Notes: a model not told the origin generated them from the letters alone. Positions 33,658 to 46,500 are shown, counted from the stretch's first letter. The stretch: DNA of 64,000 nt from Chimonanthus salicifolius (GCA_013350335.1 CM023540.1:3782001-3846000); one strand, 5' to 3'. Numbers and translations: made by a program.

Positions 33658-34347
33658 ATGCCGCCAAGAAGAAGGACTCGCAGAAACCCAAGGGTAGAAG
33701 AGGAGGTGCCACCACCTCATCAAGAGGAAGTGCACCCACCGTATCAAGAGGAGGTGCCACCACCTCATCCAGCCGAGGGACAGAATAGTATAAACATACA
33801 AGGTGTACCTCCCGAGCTAAGGGACGTAGTTCAAGCGGCAGTCGCTTCTGCTCTTCAACAACACTCAAGCGGAAATGCGACCGCCAGCGACTCCAGTAAA
33901 CGGAAGATGGTCAAGGATTTTCAACAACAGCACCCTCCCTACTTTAGGGGAACGGAAGGCGCTGTCGGAGCGAAGCATTGGTTAAAGAGGATCACTCAGA
34001 TCTTTAATCTGCTCCAAATTTCCAATCCTGCTGATAAAATCTTACTGGCCACTTCCCAACTGATCCAGGATGCCAGTAGCCGGTGGGAAATTGTGGAAAA
34101 GCAACAAGCACTGGTACCAGAAGGGGAAAGGACCATCATGACATGGGAATGGTTCTCAGCCACCTTCCTAGAACAATATTTTCCAGAGGAGGAAAGAGAG
34201 AGCCAGACTCAAGCCTTCCTCTCATTGATACAAGGCAGCATAACGGTGGCAGAATACCACAGAGAATTCCTTAAGCTGTCCGTCTATGCATTCTACATGG
34301 TGGATATTGAGCACCGAAGGGCCCGTAAGTTTGAACGGGGCCTTTGA
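33658..34347 (+). pseudogene. Gag N-terminal part (element I)
   Basis: 229 codons starting MPPRRRTRRN, followed by a low-complexity Glu/Pro repeat (three variants of QEEVPPPH) and the gag core (AKHWLKRITQIFNLL, TWEWFSATFLEQYFP, AFLSLIQGSITVAEYHREF). The frame ends at TGA 34345-34347 but continues open beyond it in the same frame, so this is a nonsense change and not the natural end of gag. The corresponding position of related elements carries Arg. Confidence 0.93.
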
Positions 34348-34398
34348 CCAAACATCAGAGCCAGGGTAACAATATTCAAGGAACCTACACTGGCAGGG

Positions 34399-35790
34399 GT
34401 GGTCAGCAGGGCCACCATAGCAGAGCGGGAGTTGAACGAAATAGTGCGGTTTGACGACCGCCGATGGCAAAGTGGGCGGGTGCATTCCAACCCAACAAGA
34501 AGTTCCGCCCAAATTCTAGCAGACCCTCACTCTCCACAAGATCTGCAGGGGGCTTTCGCCCCAATCAGCCCTCCTCATCAACATCAGTCACACAGGTTCC
34601 CCGGGGTGGGAACACATGTTTATCAGTGTGGCCAACAGGGCCACTTCAAGAGAGAATGTCCCCAGATCAGCCGACCCACCAACTCCAAGGGTACCTTCTG
34701 CCCTCCATCTAAACCAATTCAGTCGCGAGGAGGTAGAACATACAATCAGGCAGGACGGGAGCCAATCCCTACCGGATCTGGACAACTTTTCACCATACTG
34801 ATTCCAGTAGCGGTGGATCGCTCGGTGATGCAAGGTATGGCTGTAATTGGTAGTTCTTATGCTGTTACGTTATTTGACTCTAGAGCTTCACATTCATTTA
34901 TATCTGCTGCATTCATATCTGCTATGGGCACATTAGTACAAAACCTGTCCACATCACTCACCATTGTATCCCCCGTCGGAGACACATCATTAGGACTCAT
35001 ATGTTCGACATTGAACACTGAACTCGCGAGATTCAGATTCGAGTTCAACTACTTAGTAATCGATATGGCCGAATACGATGTTATATTTGGCATGGACTGG
35101 TTAACTACATATCAGGCCCATATTGATTGCCACCTTCGTAGGGTGATATTTTGGTCACCCGAGGGAAAGCGGTACGTGGTACACGCTGACAGGCAGGGCA
35201 TCCCTAGAAGGCTGCAGGAAGAATTGAACCATCTTGCCTTGAACAGTCTCAAATTAGATAGGGCACCAGTAACTGAACTTCCGGCAGTAGTAGCAGATTA
35301 TGCCGAGGTATTCCCAACAGAGCTCCCTGGTGTACCACCCAAGAGGGAGATAGACTTCAAAATCAAGTTATACCCCGGCGCCACTCCAGTATCATTACCT
35401 CATTATAGGATGGCACCAGCTGAGATGACCGAGTTGAAAAAGCAGATAGATGAACTGCTCAGACTGGGTTTTATTCGGAACAACACATCCGCATGGGGAG
35501 CCCTGGTATTATTTGTGAAGAAGAAAGACGGTACCCTGCGAATGTGTGTGGATTATAGAAAGTTGAACCAGCTAACTGTCAGTAATAAGTATCCCCTACC
35601 CCGAATTGACGATTTGTTTGATCAACTTAGGGGTTCCTCTCACTTCTCCAAGATTGATCTAATGTCTGGGTACCATCAAATCCGGGTTAGGGAGGAGGAC
35701 ATAGAGAAGATAGCCTTCAGGACACGGTATATGAATATGTGGTCATGCCGTTTGGACTTACTAACGCACCGGCTGTGTTCATGGACCTAA
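34399..35790 (+). pseudogene. Gag C-terminus, protease and first half of RT (element I)
   Basis: 463 codons. The CCHC knuckle region ([12 protein letters not shown]) lies about residues 75-88; its first Cys is out of frame because the stretch 34460-34618 was originally read in another frame ([20 protein letters not shown]) and returns through an extra T at about 34620. The protease active site reads [10 protein letters not shown], with Arg where the family has Gly, so the protease is expected to be inactive. The reverse transcriptase fingers are present ([29 protein letters not shown]). The frame is lost near 35730 through a small deletion. Confidence 0.93.
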
Positions 35791-36149
35791 TGAATATGAT
35801 ATTCCATCCTTACTTGGATCGATTCGTGATTGTATTCATTGATGATATTCTGATCTATTCCAAGAGTCAGAAGGAACATGCCGAGCACCTGCGGATAGTC
35901 TTAGACAGCTTGAGGAAGAACCAATTGTATGCCAAAGCCAGCAAGTGTGAATTCTGGCTATCTGAAGTCAACTTCTTGGGGCACATTATATCAGAGGAAG
36001 GTATAGCCGTGGATCCGGCTAAAGTAGTGGCAGTGAAGGAGTGGAAAGTGCCAACGAATGTGACCGAGATCCGCAGGTTTCTGGGATTAGCCGGTTACTA
36101 CCGGAAATTCATCATGGACTTTTCTAATATTGCAGCTCCACTTACCTGA
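35739..36149 (+). pseudogene. Second half of reverse transcriptase (element I)
   Basis: 136 codons: [18 protein letters not shown], the catalytic FIDD box in [26 protein letters not shown] and the thumb region [11 protein letters not shown]. It begins in a different frame from the preceding part and ends at TGA 36147-36149. The same frame stays open beyond it to about 36325 with the RNase H start ([13 protein letters not shown]), then shifts. Confidence 0.93.
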
Positions 36150-36267
36150 CTCACTCCAAAAGGAGTAAAATTTCAGTGGTCAGATCTATGCAACCAGAGA
36201 TTTGAGGAGCTAAAGGAGAGGCTTACTACCGTTCCTATTCTGATCTTGCCGGAAAGAGGCAGAAATT

Positions 36268-36762
36268 ATGAAGTGTACTGTGATGCTTCCGGTGAGGGAC
36301 TGGGGTGTACACTCAAGTCAAGGTAATCGTGCAGTGGCGTACAGATCAAGACAGTTGAAAATTCATGAACGCCATTATCCCACACATGATCTAGAACTAG
36401 CAGTAGTGGTCTTCGCTCTCAAAAGCTTGAGACACTACCTCTATGGCGAAAAGTTTGAGGTGTTCTCGGATCACAAGAGCCTGAAATACTTATTTGATCA
36501 GAAGGAACTCAACATGAGACAACGCAGATGGATGGAATATTTGGCGGATTATGAGTTCGCACTTCGGTACCATCCTGGCAAGGTGAATAAAGTGGCGGAT
36601 GCCCTCAGCCGCATGTCACATGCGACAGTAGCCAGCATGATCAGGACGGAATGGGAGGTACTGAATACCATCAAAGAATTTAAACTCTACCTCAATAATC
36701 ATGGCACCATATATAATCTGATCATACGGTCCAACATGGTCTCCGAGATTGAACGGGAGTAA
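36268..36762 (+). pseudogene. RNase H (element I)
   Basis: The protein-like part begins near residue 20: [60 protein letters not shown]. This is the RNase H domain that removes the RNA strand, plus the linker to integrase. The first 20 codons are an out-of-frame reading of the RNase H start. TAA at 36760-36762 is a nonsense codon in a frame that continues into the integrase. Confidence 0.9.
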
Positions 36763-36777
36763 CGGACAGATCCAGAA

Positions 36778-37164
36778 GTGGAAGAGATTTGGGCTAAGAT
36801 GTCTACCGGTGAGGTTGTACCGGAGTGGGAGTTACGACCAGGACAGGGTCTTATGTTCCGAGGCAGGACATATGTGCCTAAGAGTTGCAGAAGAGAGTTA
36901 TTGATTGAAGCACACCAAACCAAACTCTCTATCCACCCGGGCAGCACCAAGATGTATCATGATCTTAAGAGGCACTATTGGTGGCATGGACTTAAGAAAG
37001 ATGTGGCAGAGTTTGTTGCTTGTTGCCTAACTTGTCAACAGGTTAAGGCAGAACATCGGAAACCACCGGGCCTACTTGCATCCCTTACCGGTACCAGAAT
37101 GGAAATGGGAGCACATATCCATGGACTTTGTAACAGGGTTGCCAAGGACATCAAAGGGCAATGA
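36778..37164 (+). pseudogene. Integrase zinc-binding domain (element I)
   Basis: Contains the HHCC module (HQTKLSIHPGSTKMYHDL ... [11 protein letters not shown]) in the same frame as the RNase H piece. After [10 protein letters not shown] the frame is wrong; the expected MDF-type first catalytic Asp of the core is in another frame near 37120. Confidence 0.92.
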
Positions 37165-37170
37165 TGCGAT

Positions 37171-37866
37171 ATGGGTCATAGTGGACCGGTTGACCAAGTC
37201 CGCACATTTTCTTCCATTAAAATGACAGATTCATCAGAAACTTTGGGTCGACGGTACATCCGAGAGATCATCAGGCTACATGGTATTCCCCGATCTATTG
37301 TGTCCGACAGGGATGGTCGATTCACCGGTAGAGTATGGCAGGGCATGCAGTCGACTATGGGAACCGACGTATTAACTAGCACAGCATTTCATCCACAAAC
37401 TGATGGACAGTCAGAGAGGACGATACAAACACTGGAGGATATGCTGAGAGCATGCATGCTAGACTTCAAGGGCGGATGGGAAGATCATTTGCCACTGGTG
37501 GAGTTCTCTTACAATAACAGTTACCAGGCAAGCCTCCAGATAGCTCCATTTGACGCCTTGTATGGTAGACCGTGTAGATCGCCAGTGTGTTGGACGGAGA
37601 CCGGTGAGCCTGCATTGATTGGGCCAGATTTGGTTGCAAAGAATACAACACAGATTAAGTTGATACGGCAACATCTACTCACTGTACAGAGCCGTCAGAA
37701 GAACTATGTCGACAAGAAGAGAAGGTTCCTCGAGTTTGAGGTGGGAGACTTGGTATTTCTGAAAGTCTCACCACGGAAAGGGCACATGAGGTTCGGGAAG
37801 AAAGGGAAACTGTCACCTAGATTTGTGGGGACGTTCCCGATACTAAAGAGGGTGGGGGGGGGGTAG
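37171..37866 (+). pseudogene. Integrase catalytic core (element I)
   Basis: 231 codons with IVSDRDGRF (catalytic Asp46) and FHPQTDGQSERT (catalytic Glu82), spaced 35 residues as in the DD35E integrases, then FSYNNSYQASLQIAPFDALYG and the C-terminal FVGTFPILKRV. A run of G at 37849-37863 has slipped and throws the chromodomain into another frame; the TAG at 37864-37866 is the result. Confidence 0.95.
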
Positions 37867-38162
37867 CTTATCAGTTAGCGCTCCCTCCACAGCTATCGTC
37901 TCTACATGATGTGTTTCATGTGTCCATGCTGAGAAAGTACAATCCTGATCCTTCTCATGTGATAAATGTTCAAGACATCGATGTACAAAGCGATGTGGCA
38001 TACGTGGAGAAGCCGGTCAGAGTTATTGGAAGCGAACAAAGGGTGCTGCGGAACCGCGCCATTCAGTTCGTCAAGGTGGTATGGGAATGACATGGCAGTG
38101 AAGAAACCACCTGGGAACTTGAGTCGGAGATGAAAACCGCTTATCCGGAGCTCTTCGCATGA
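37867..38162 (+). pseudogene. Chromodomain at the end of pol (element I)
   Basis: In the frame ending at TGA 38160-38162: YQLALPPQLSSLHDVFHVSM, VEKPVRVIGSEQRVLR, AIQFVKVVWE, then a TGA (38088-38090), then HGSEETTWELES and AYPELF. This is the chromodomain, equivalent to 23245-23502 in the outer element. The internal stop cuts it in the middle of the fold. Confidence 0.9.
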
Positions 38163-38209
38163 GTTGTTTTAGACCCCTACTTCACTCAAATTTTCGGGAC
38201 GAAAATTTC

Positions 38210-38219
38210 AAAAGAGGAT
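38210..38219 (+). promoter_or_regulatory. Polypurine tract of element I
   Basis: AAAAGAGGAT five bases before the 3' LTR start. It is short and lacks a G run, but the position is right. Confidence 0.55.
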
Positions 38220-38224
38220 TCTAT

Positions 38225-41200
38225 TGTAATAGCCTGAATTTTTGGATCAATATATATAGGCATTTATTTATTTTAATTTGAAGTTTGATGTGATAAAATG
38301 CAAAATGGACCAAATTTTGGGACAATGGCCCAAGTGTGGTCCAATGGGCCATGGACTTGATTTATTCATTTAAATGGGTCAATGGTAAGTAATTGGGTCA
38401 TGGATAGTCAAATTGGGTCTAATACCCATTTGGGACCCAATGGATCAAATTGAGGTAAGCCCTAAAGTAAATGGGTAAGACAAAAATATAATTGGGCCAT
38501 GAAACCAATGGTGATCCAATTAAGATAAATTAAATGGATTAGATAATTATAAAATTATCTAAGTTAAGATTAAGTGATATGGCCAAATGGGGCCCACCTC
38601 CACCTCACCAATTTGAGGTGGTGTGTGGACCCAAGGGTGGTGGGGTCGACCACCATGGTAGACTTGGTCAACCATAGGTGGATTTCATAGAGGAAATTAA
38701 TGGGATTAAAATTAAGTAGGAATTAATTAATTAACTTAACCTAAGGATCAATTGAATTAGATTGATCAAGTTAATTATGGTCAAATGGTCAAAACCATTC
38801 CAACAAACACAAACCACCCCAAACCACTTTCAAGAAACACAAGATTGAAACCATGGGTTTAAATGGTGGTTTTACCCCAACCACCACCATTAATGCCATA
38901 TTGGTTGGTGGGAGGAATGAATGACAACCAAAAAAAGATGAGATGACTTCCCATCTCATTTCCATCTAAACACTACACTCTCTCCATCTCTTTGCACTCT
39001 CAAAACCGTCCCCTGCCTTCACAAGAGGAAGAAAGAAGAAAACTTAGAAGAAAAAGAGAAGAAAAGAGAAGAAAAGAAAAGGAAAAGGCTAAGTGTTGAC
39101 CCACCACCTCAAGGTAAACACTTGAGACACTTTTCTCATCACCTTCCCCTCTCCCTCTCTCAAGCAAACCCACTCAATCTTGGCCGATCCTAAGCTTGGA
39201 GAGCCTCACCATTTGATCAAACTCATCTTGACTGTATATCAAGGAGAAGAAAAGAAGAGAAGGCTAAGGAGAGCAAAGAGGAAAGAAGGACCGGAGGAGT
39301 CGTCGGGTGGTAAGATTTTCTTAAAACAATAATTTATGTTTTCTAAATAGGATATGGAATCCATTTCTTAGATTTAATATGGCCAAAAATGTTGTGGGCC
39401 ATGGATCTAAGATCCATCAAATGGTAGGATAAGAAATGGATAAAATGGAGGAATGGATTAAGAAATGGATGAAATGGAAGAATGGAATTTTTAATGGAAT
39501 TTCAAGTTTTTATTAAGCATAGAGAATTTGGATTTTAAATGGATTGATGGGCCATAGGGTTCAGCCATGTAGCATGGCCGAACCCCATGGTAAATGATGG
39601 ATGATTTTTTTAAGATTATAAGGTTTAAAATTTTGGAGAATGAGTAATGATAATTAGTTTTCAAGTGATTTAAAATAGGTGATTTTAAATAGGGTTTAAA
39701 GGATAGAAAGATGGATTTACAAGTGTATGATATAAGTTTTTTTTAAAGGGACCAAATGAATGGTGTTATTGATTTTGAAAAAGGAATTTTTAAACGAAGA
39801 AAACCATGGATCAATATTAGTGAAACCATGGTCTTAAATGGCACTGAGGAAGGTGAACCATGAACCATGGGCTCGGCCATGGTGTATGGCCGAACCCTAT
39901 GGAAAAATTTTGGGATTTTTATGAAAGGAAAATAATGGAGAAAAATGATAAATTTAAATGGATTTATGAGTATGGTATGTGATGTTTAAATGGGATGAAA
40001 ATGGATGATTTAATTTCATTTGAGGTAGGAGTAAATGAGGCAAGATGGACCCGAGAAATTGAAAAAAAATGGACATCATGGGTTCGGCCATGGTGTATGG
40101 CCGAACCCATGACCTCTTTGTGGGCCATATTTAGGGCCAAAAATGGAATGAATTATTAGGATTAAATGTTTTCAAATTTAATCAAAGTAGGTGGCTATTT
40201 TTATGGATATTCGGGCATGGTCAATGAATGCCTAATGAATCTAAGTTATGGATGAAATTTTGACTCAAAAATATGCATGAATGAGGAAATATTAAACCAT
40301 GGAGGTCTAGTGGTAAAACCGTAATTAGTGGCCACATTGAAGAACCATGGGTTCGGCCATGATGCATGGCCAAACCCTATGTATGTTAGACATAAAATTG
40401 GATACATTGCAAATGATTAAATGAAACGGATAGATGCTGCGTTTTAGGCTCGCAAATCGGAATATATAAAATGGCCAAAATTGGATTTATGGATGTGTTT
40501 TAAACCACGGAAAACGAGGCTAAGTTTGGGGCTGATTTTGGTAAACGGATAACGTAATTAGGAACCTAATGTTGTAATAAGTTAAGGACTTAATCATGGA
40601 TAACATATGGACTAATTCGGTAAATATGTAATAAGGTACCGGGACGTCGCAAACGGTACGCGATCGGCCACCGGATTATCGAACGGAAACGTAACGGGAC
40701 GCTAAGCGGTATTCGGTAGGATTCCTACCTTTGTGTAAGCCTTGGATATGTGATGGTTCTTTAATTTGATGATTATATGATTTCTCTTATGATGGGATTT
40801 CGAATTATGAATTATATGTTTAAGTACTATGGATTATGATTTAATGCTATGGATAATATTTTTTTAAGACTATGGACTATACTTAGATGCTATGGATTTT
40901 ATATGGATTATATATATATTACATAGCATAATGCACTTACATCTCATGCATGGCATGGGTGGGAAAATAATGAAATCGGAGTCCATGCTCCGTCGGGGCG
41001 ACCCAGAAGCAAACATGGGGATAGCCTGAGGGACTATAACCGGAGTCCATGCTCCGTTGGGGCGACCGAGAAGAAAACATGGGGATAGCCTGAGGGGCTA
41101 TAACCGGAGTTCATGCTCCATCGGGGCGACCGAGAATCAAACATGGGGATAGCTCTTATACTATAACCAGAGTCCATGCTCAGTCGGGGTGACCGAGAAG

Positions 41201-41912
41201 CAAACATGGGGACACCTTGACGAGGCTTTGCTGTCAAGGAGGATACGATATTTTATGATGATACGGTGGATGGGTGGGACACATGACATAGGCACCCATG
41301 GCATGGCATTCATCATATGTTTATTATATTATTGTCGGTATGCATGTTATCACTAACCCATGTGCTAGCCCTACTCGGAATCCTACTGGGCACGTTGACT
41401 AACGCCCTACTTTTACCCTAGCTGATGACGCAGGAGATGGCGGAAACGGTGGACACGCCGGGAGCGAAGCTTAGGAGCTTGGGAAGTGGATATCTAGTTT
41501 TATTTAAGTTTCATTTTGGAGATGTAATTTAAAGTAGCTTAGCTCGTCGGACTGTATAATTTATATTTCTTGCTATGGTTTGGACTGCATTATGGACAAT
41601 ATCGTTTTGAGGCATAAATGTGAACATAGGGGTATTTTGGTAAGTTAATATTGTGTATTCCCTTTTATCTAAAAAACCGGTAGGATAGACTCTATTATCA
41701 TGTTCCGCATTCAGTTAGTTTCCGCGAGCTTACTTTCTACGCGTGAACCGTTCTCGTGGACTTAGTTCCGCGCACGCGTAGGGTTGGCCAGTTGAGGGCC
41801 GAGCTTTAGAAGCTCGGACTCAACCCGCGTCGTAACGTCCTTGCCCTTTGTCACTCTTCATTTAAAATAAAAAATAGACTCTGATTTCGGTGAAAAAAGG
41901 GCGGGCGTTACA
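38225..41912 (+). mobile_element. 3' LTR of element I
   Basis: TGTAATAGCC...GGCGTTACA, 3688 bp, collinear with the 5' LTR. Its first hairpin (39553-39590) is complete where the 5' LTR copy at 30789 has lost 'gggttcggcca', and it has about 30 extra bases near 40405. The tandem block is at 40979-41235 and the 3' hairpin at 41790-41825. Confidence 0.95.
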
Positions 41913-43046
41913 TCTTGGGCCTGGCCCGACCTAGTTCGGTCCAATCTTTAGGCCCTGATTTCAGTTTTAGACCCAGTTTTCAGTTTCGGCCCAATTTCAG
42001 ACCCGGCCCACTTCTAGGCCAGTTTGCAATCCAAACTTAGTTTGGCCCGTCTACCTCGATTACTTATTATTTGTTTTTTTCAACAAATGGAGCTTCCTTC
42101 AACCCCTTGAACCCGCTTTCTGCTTTGGATTTCATTGGCACACACAGGTGAGGGGAATTATCACCGCTTTTAGCATGCATCTATGCATATTACTATTCTA
42201 TCAGATGTGCGGGTACGGAATATGGCGAATGGGGGTCCCCGGTATTATGAGCCACTCGGCAAGGGAACTGTTGATACTATTATGTGGCGGGTCCCCATCC
42301 GGGTGTATTAGTATCCGATGCCCGTAGAGGCATATATGAATTGATTATTCGATGTCATAATTGATTGATTGTGTGGTGACATGATCAAAGTTTATTTTGG
42401 TTGATAATATGTTAAGATGTCAGTATGTGAATATGTGATATGTGGTGGTATATGTCTGATCATGGTGTGATGTAATCTGGTGATAAAATGCCATATGACT
42501 ATATGACGATTAGTTTGGACTGCTAGACATTGTAACATGCTTGGATGTTAACATGCCAACCCGTGATAGATAATGATATATATGCACCTGATTATTATAC
42601 AATGAACTATGTTAATAGTATGTGTAGCGGCATTTGTGCATGCATATGGCTAGCATATGTGGGATGCCAGTGGGGCATGGGTACTAGGCCACATCAGGAT
42701 CTAGAGACTCCCCTTAGCTTGTCGGGTAGTTAGGGTGGGGATGTTGTGTGGGACCTCGCCGTGGACGCGTGGTTGGGATGCGGACTCCCTTGTGATTGGA
42801 ATTGGGTAGTTGTACCCCTACGTGGATCAAATGGTCGGTCCGTCTTGTGTTTCTTAGACACACCTATGAGAGAGGTGTAGTCTGATTTAGAGAACAATGT
42901 ACCTGGGAGTCCCAGATAAGGACTAATTGGGAGGAAGTTATGTCCGTCCTAGAGAGAGACTATCGGGTTGAATGTTGGTTCACTCAGGGTAGTATTGGAA
43001 GCCCCTACAGTCACGGTACTTGAGTGCGGGGTGGACGAGATAACCT

Positions 43047-43570
43047 CGAATGACTGAGTAGGCTGAGGAGGTGCTCGCCTGGTCATTGGTCGAGGGATGA
43101 TGCGGTGAGGGAAAGCTCTCGCTAGTATGACTTGTGATCCCGAATGACCGAGTAGGCTGAGGAGGTACTCGCCTGGTCATTGGTCGAGGGATGATGCGGT
43201 GAGGGACAACTCCCACTAGTATGACTTGTGATCCCCGAATGACCGAGTAGACTGAGAAGGTGCTCGCCTGGTCATTGGTCAAGGGATGATGCGGTGAGGG
43301 ACAGCTCCCCCTAGTATGACTTGTGATCCCCGAATGACCGAGTAGGCTGAGGGGGTGCTCGCCTGGTCATTGGTCGAGGGATGATGCGGTGAGGGACAGC
43401 TCCTGCTGATATGACTTGTGATCCCCGAATGACCGAGAAGGCTAAGGAGGTGCTCGCCTGGTCATTGGTCGAGGGATGATGCGGTGAGGGACAGCTCCCG
43501 CTAGTATGACTTGTGGTTCCCTTGATGAACAAGTAGGTTGAGGATGTGCTCGCCCGCTCATTGGTCAAGG
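43047..43570. repeat. 95-bp tandem repeat in solo LTR C
   Basis: Units begin at 43047, 43141, 43236, 43331, 43426 and a diverged one near 43521, each with 'cgaatgaccgagtaggctga', 'ggtgctcgcctggtcattgg' and 'gatgatgcggtgagggacag'. A looser repeat of 'gatattccaggctatgacac' continues to about 43760. Open frames across this zone are produced by the repeat and are not genes. Confidence 0.93.
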
Positions 43571-46500
43571 GATGGTGCGATGAGATATTCCAGGCTAGGA
43601 CACTTGTATGGTGGGGACAGTATGCGGTGTGGTGTGAGATGATATTCCAGGCCATGACACCTGTAGGGTGGGTACAGTCTGAGGTATGGTATTCCAGGCT
43701 ATGACACCTGCATGGTGGGTACAGTCTGAGGTATGATATTCCAAGTTAGAACAACTGTATGGTGGTGACAGCCTGTGGTGTGATGTGGTAGTGTGTTTAC
43801 CCGCGGTTATGACCTTAGGGTTCATTGTTGAGGCTTGTGTTGGGGGTGTTGACTCACTAGGAATTTATGGGCACCTAACGAGTGAGTCGACTCACTCGGT
43901 AGAAGGCCTATAGAATTCTGTGAGGGGTGGATACGCAAGTCGTGTAGAGACCAACAGGTGGGGCCCAAGGTTATAGGTTTGACTATCGAGACTCTAGTGC
44001 TTGGTTGAGGAAACCATAGATGGGTCTGGTTGGCAGTCCGTTGAGGACTAATGAGGTGGTTACTCCCGTGTGGTAGTTGGTTTGGGACTCTAGTGAGCCC
44101 GACTCTTGGATTGGTCGTGGTATGTGTGCGGGTTGTCATGAGAGAGTAATAGGTCTGGTCAAGGAGTACGGATCCTGCTCCGGTTGGAGACCAATCTGTG
44201 TACCCGAGGGAGGGTGGACCGCAGCGGATGGGCACATGAGAGAGTTGTCCTAATGTTGCTTTGAGTTGGTTAAAGGATGTACTGGAGGCCCAGTAGACGT
44301 GGACTCTTGTGCTAGGGGTAGGGCACACGTTTGCATGATCGTGCATGTAGATATCCTAGACATTGATATGCCATATGATTGTATGCAGTTTATGCTTGAT
44401 AACATTTGGTTCTTGTGTTACCCTCACTGGACATGTAGAGCTCACCCCTTGCCTCACAGGTATTCTATAGAGGAAGGGTCGACGGGACCCTCAATCGGAC
44501 CTTGGGCGTAGAGCTGCAGCTTTGTACTTATTATGGTTTTGTCTTGTAATTGGAGACTTGCTAATGCATTTGAGATATGTGTACATTTCATTAAGTTGGA
44601 TGAATGTAATAATGAGATGATGCTATAATTTGTAATCATGATTGATGCTTATGGTTTTTAGTTTACTAGTGAATTGCTATGGTTAGTGTGGGTTGGGGGA
44701 GCGGTGTCTCCCATTTAAAAAAAAAAAGTATCCGAAATTGTATTGGATTGTTTTTAGGAGTCTGTATCAGTTTTAACGTGCCCGTAGCGGGATGGGTCAT
44801 TACAGGTTACCTGCAATATAAGGAATGAGCTCCATACCCAGTGAAGAAAACAATAACACAAACATAGCATATGATATCCCTACTTCCTCAATGATATTTC
44901 ACATAAGCAAGAATAACAATTTATTTCATGCTCATGCCTTTGCAAAATGTAATGCTCAATGCCTAATTGCCATATTCCAACTCATTATTACATCTACTGA
45001 TATTTTGTGGGCTTCCCGACGAATCGAGGATAGCACAACATCTCCTTAATGACCTTCCCACATAAAGTGAGGATAACACAACCTACCACCAAATAACAGC
45101 CCTCATGACTTGTCAGGGATATCACACCTCTTCTACCATAATGGTCTTCCCACTTAAAGTGAGGTTAACAACACTACCACCGTAGTGGTCTTCGTGACAA
45201 TCATGTATCGCACCCTCATACCCAATGCTATGAATATGAGAATGCTATGCTCAATGCCAATCAACATGCTTAATCACTCATGACATATTTATAGAATTAT
45301 AACTTCCATTCTAAGCACATTATTACATCATAATCAACGTCTCATTTGCTATAGCATGCATATACTTTGAAATGAACATAGCAATAATCCAAGCATCATA
45401 ATGATTTGAATCATATAGACCAACATTCAAACATGTACCATCAAGATTGAAATTCAACAATACCATACAGTTAATAACTAATCTACGAATATAAAATCAT
45501 TGGATCTTTCAATATATTAATAGTTAGATTTCACAATCCGGGCGGACTGGATCTCCCCACGGCCAATAGAATATTTAACCAAATTCTCTCTTACACTACT
45601 GTGAGTGAGCACCGGTCTTTTCTAGATCCAACAATTATATTCATAACATACAAATAATGCAATATTTTTCATTGCACAACAACAAATAGAAGATTATATG
45701 AATACATGGTATGTAGTGAATTGTTTCCCTCACCTAGAAGTTTTCGTATTGAGAAGGAGAAGTCCACGTAGCTTCCAAGTGATAATTATTCTTGAATACC
45801 AAAATCTGCTGCAAATATGTTTTAAATATTCCGATTACTATTAGTATTTCTCTTAACAAATATTTCTACATAGCATGGATTAGATTGGTGTATGAGGATT
45901 ATTAACCGTGAGTACTGGCTGCTGCCCTCACCTATTTATGCTGAAAACACAAGGTTAAGAGGCTACGAATAAAATGGTTTCCTATCTCAGATTCGAATTG
46001 GACAATAACAAGGCTGGTTTGAACATCTAGTTTTTTTTTTGTGGGAAGAGGATAAGTTTCACTAACCCGTTCTGAGTAAAATTCTGGGTCCAAACAATCC
46101 TTAATATCAATGTTTTTGGGGCTGAAAACCAGTCCCATTAATTGGCCGATCTGGGGTTAGAAATCAGTCCCCAACTTAGGATGTTTTTATTAGAGAAAGA
46201 CTGAGTGGTTACTGTTAACGGATAAGAAATTGGGGACAGATCTGAGTCACACTTTAAATCAAATTAATTGAGGTAAATCAGTTCAGCAAGGTGGCTGGCA
46301 GCAAGGGGACTAAGATCAGTCCCGATTACTGATAGTTTCAGGCTGATTAAGTTGTCCATTTCTGTAACACCCCGCCCTTTCCGAGAATTTCAGAGTCTAA
46401 TTTTTTTTTTTTAAAATAAACATCGGAAGAGAGCGGGCGGCGTCACGACGCGAGTTAAGTTCAGACTACCCAAGTCTGAACCTTAACTGGCCACCCATGT

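Larger units (their letters stand above)
29462..41912 (+). mobile_element. Full-length Ty3/gypsy chromovirus I (12.45 kb)
   Basis: Two LTRs of 3647 and 3688 bp, tRNA-iMet primer site, gag-pol with chromodomain and a purine tract, flanked by TCTTG (29457-29461, 41913-41917). LTRs differ at about 2 percent of sites in the first 800 bp compared by eye, plus small indels (for example 25-30 bp extra near 40405). The element sits inside solo LTR C, which is inside the outer element, so it is among the youngest insertions. Despite the recent insertion the genes carry several stops and frameshifts. Confidence 0.97.
28500..44804 (+). mobile_element. Solo LTR C (about 3.85 kb) split by element I
   Basis: Flanked by GGTTA (28495-28499, 44805-44809). 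Own sequence is 28500-29461 and 41918-44804. It starts TGTAATGACTCGACCC and ends GATGGGTCATTACA, resembling the ends of the outer element but not its body, so it is a separate family. The first part is strongly pyrimidine-rich. The second part holds a 95-bp tandem repeat and, near 44437-44520, 'cctcacaggtattctataga'. No primer site or gene was found. The empty site is readable in the left LTR near 12815-12822. Confidence 0.88.

Noticed and set aside
42980..43655. Minus-strand open frames of 100 and 114 codons
   Set aside because: They are translations of the 95-bp tandem repeat (recurring SPHHPSTNDQAS), not genes.
43822..44346. 174-codon minus-strand open frame
   Set aside because: It is within solo LTR C, has no domain, low-complexity Thr/Pro/His content, and no supporting signals.
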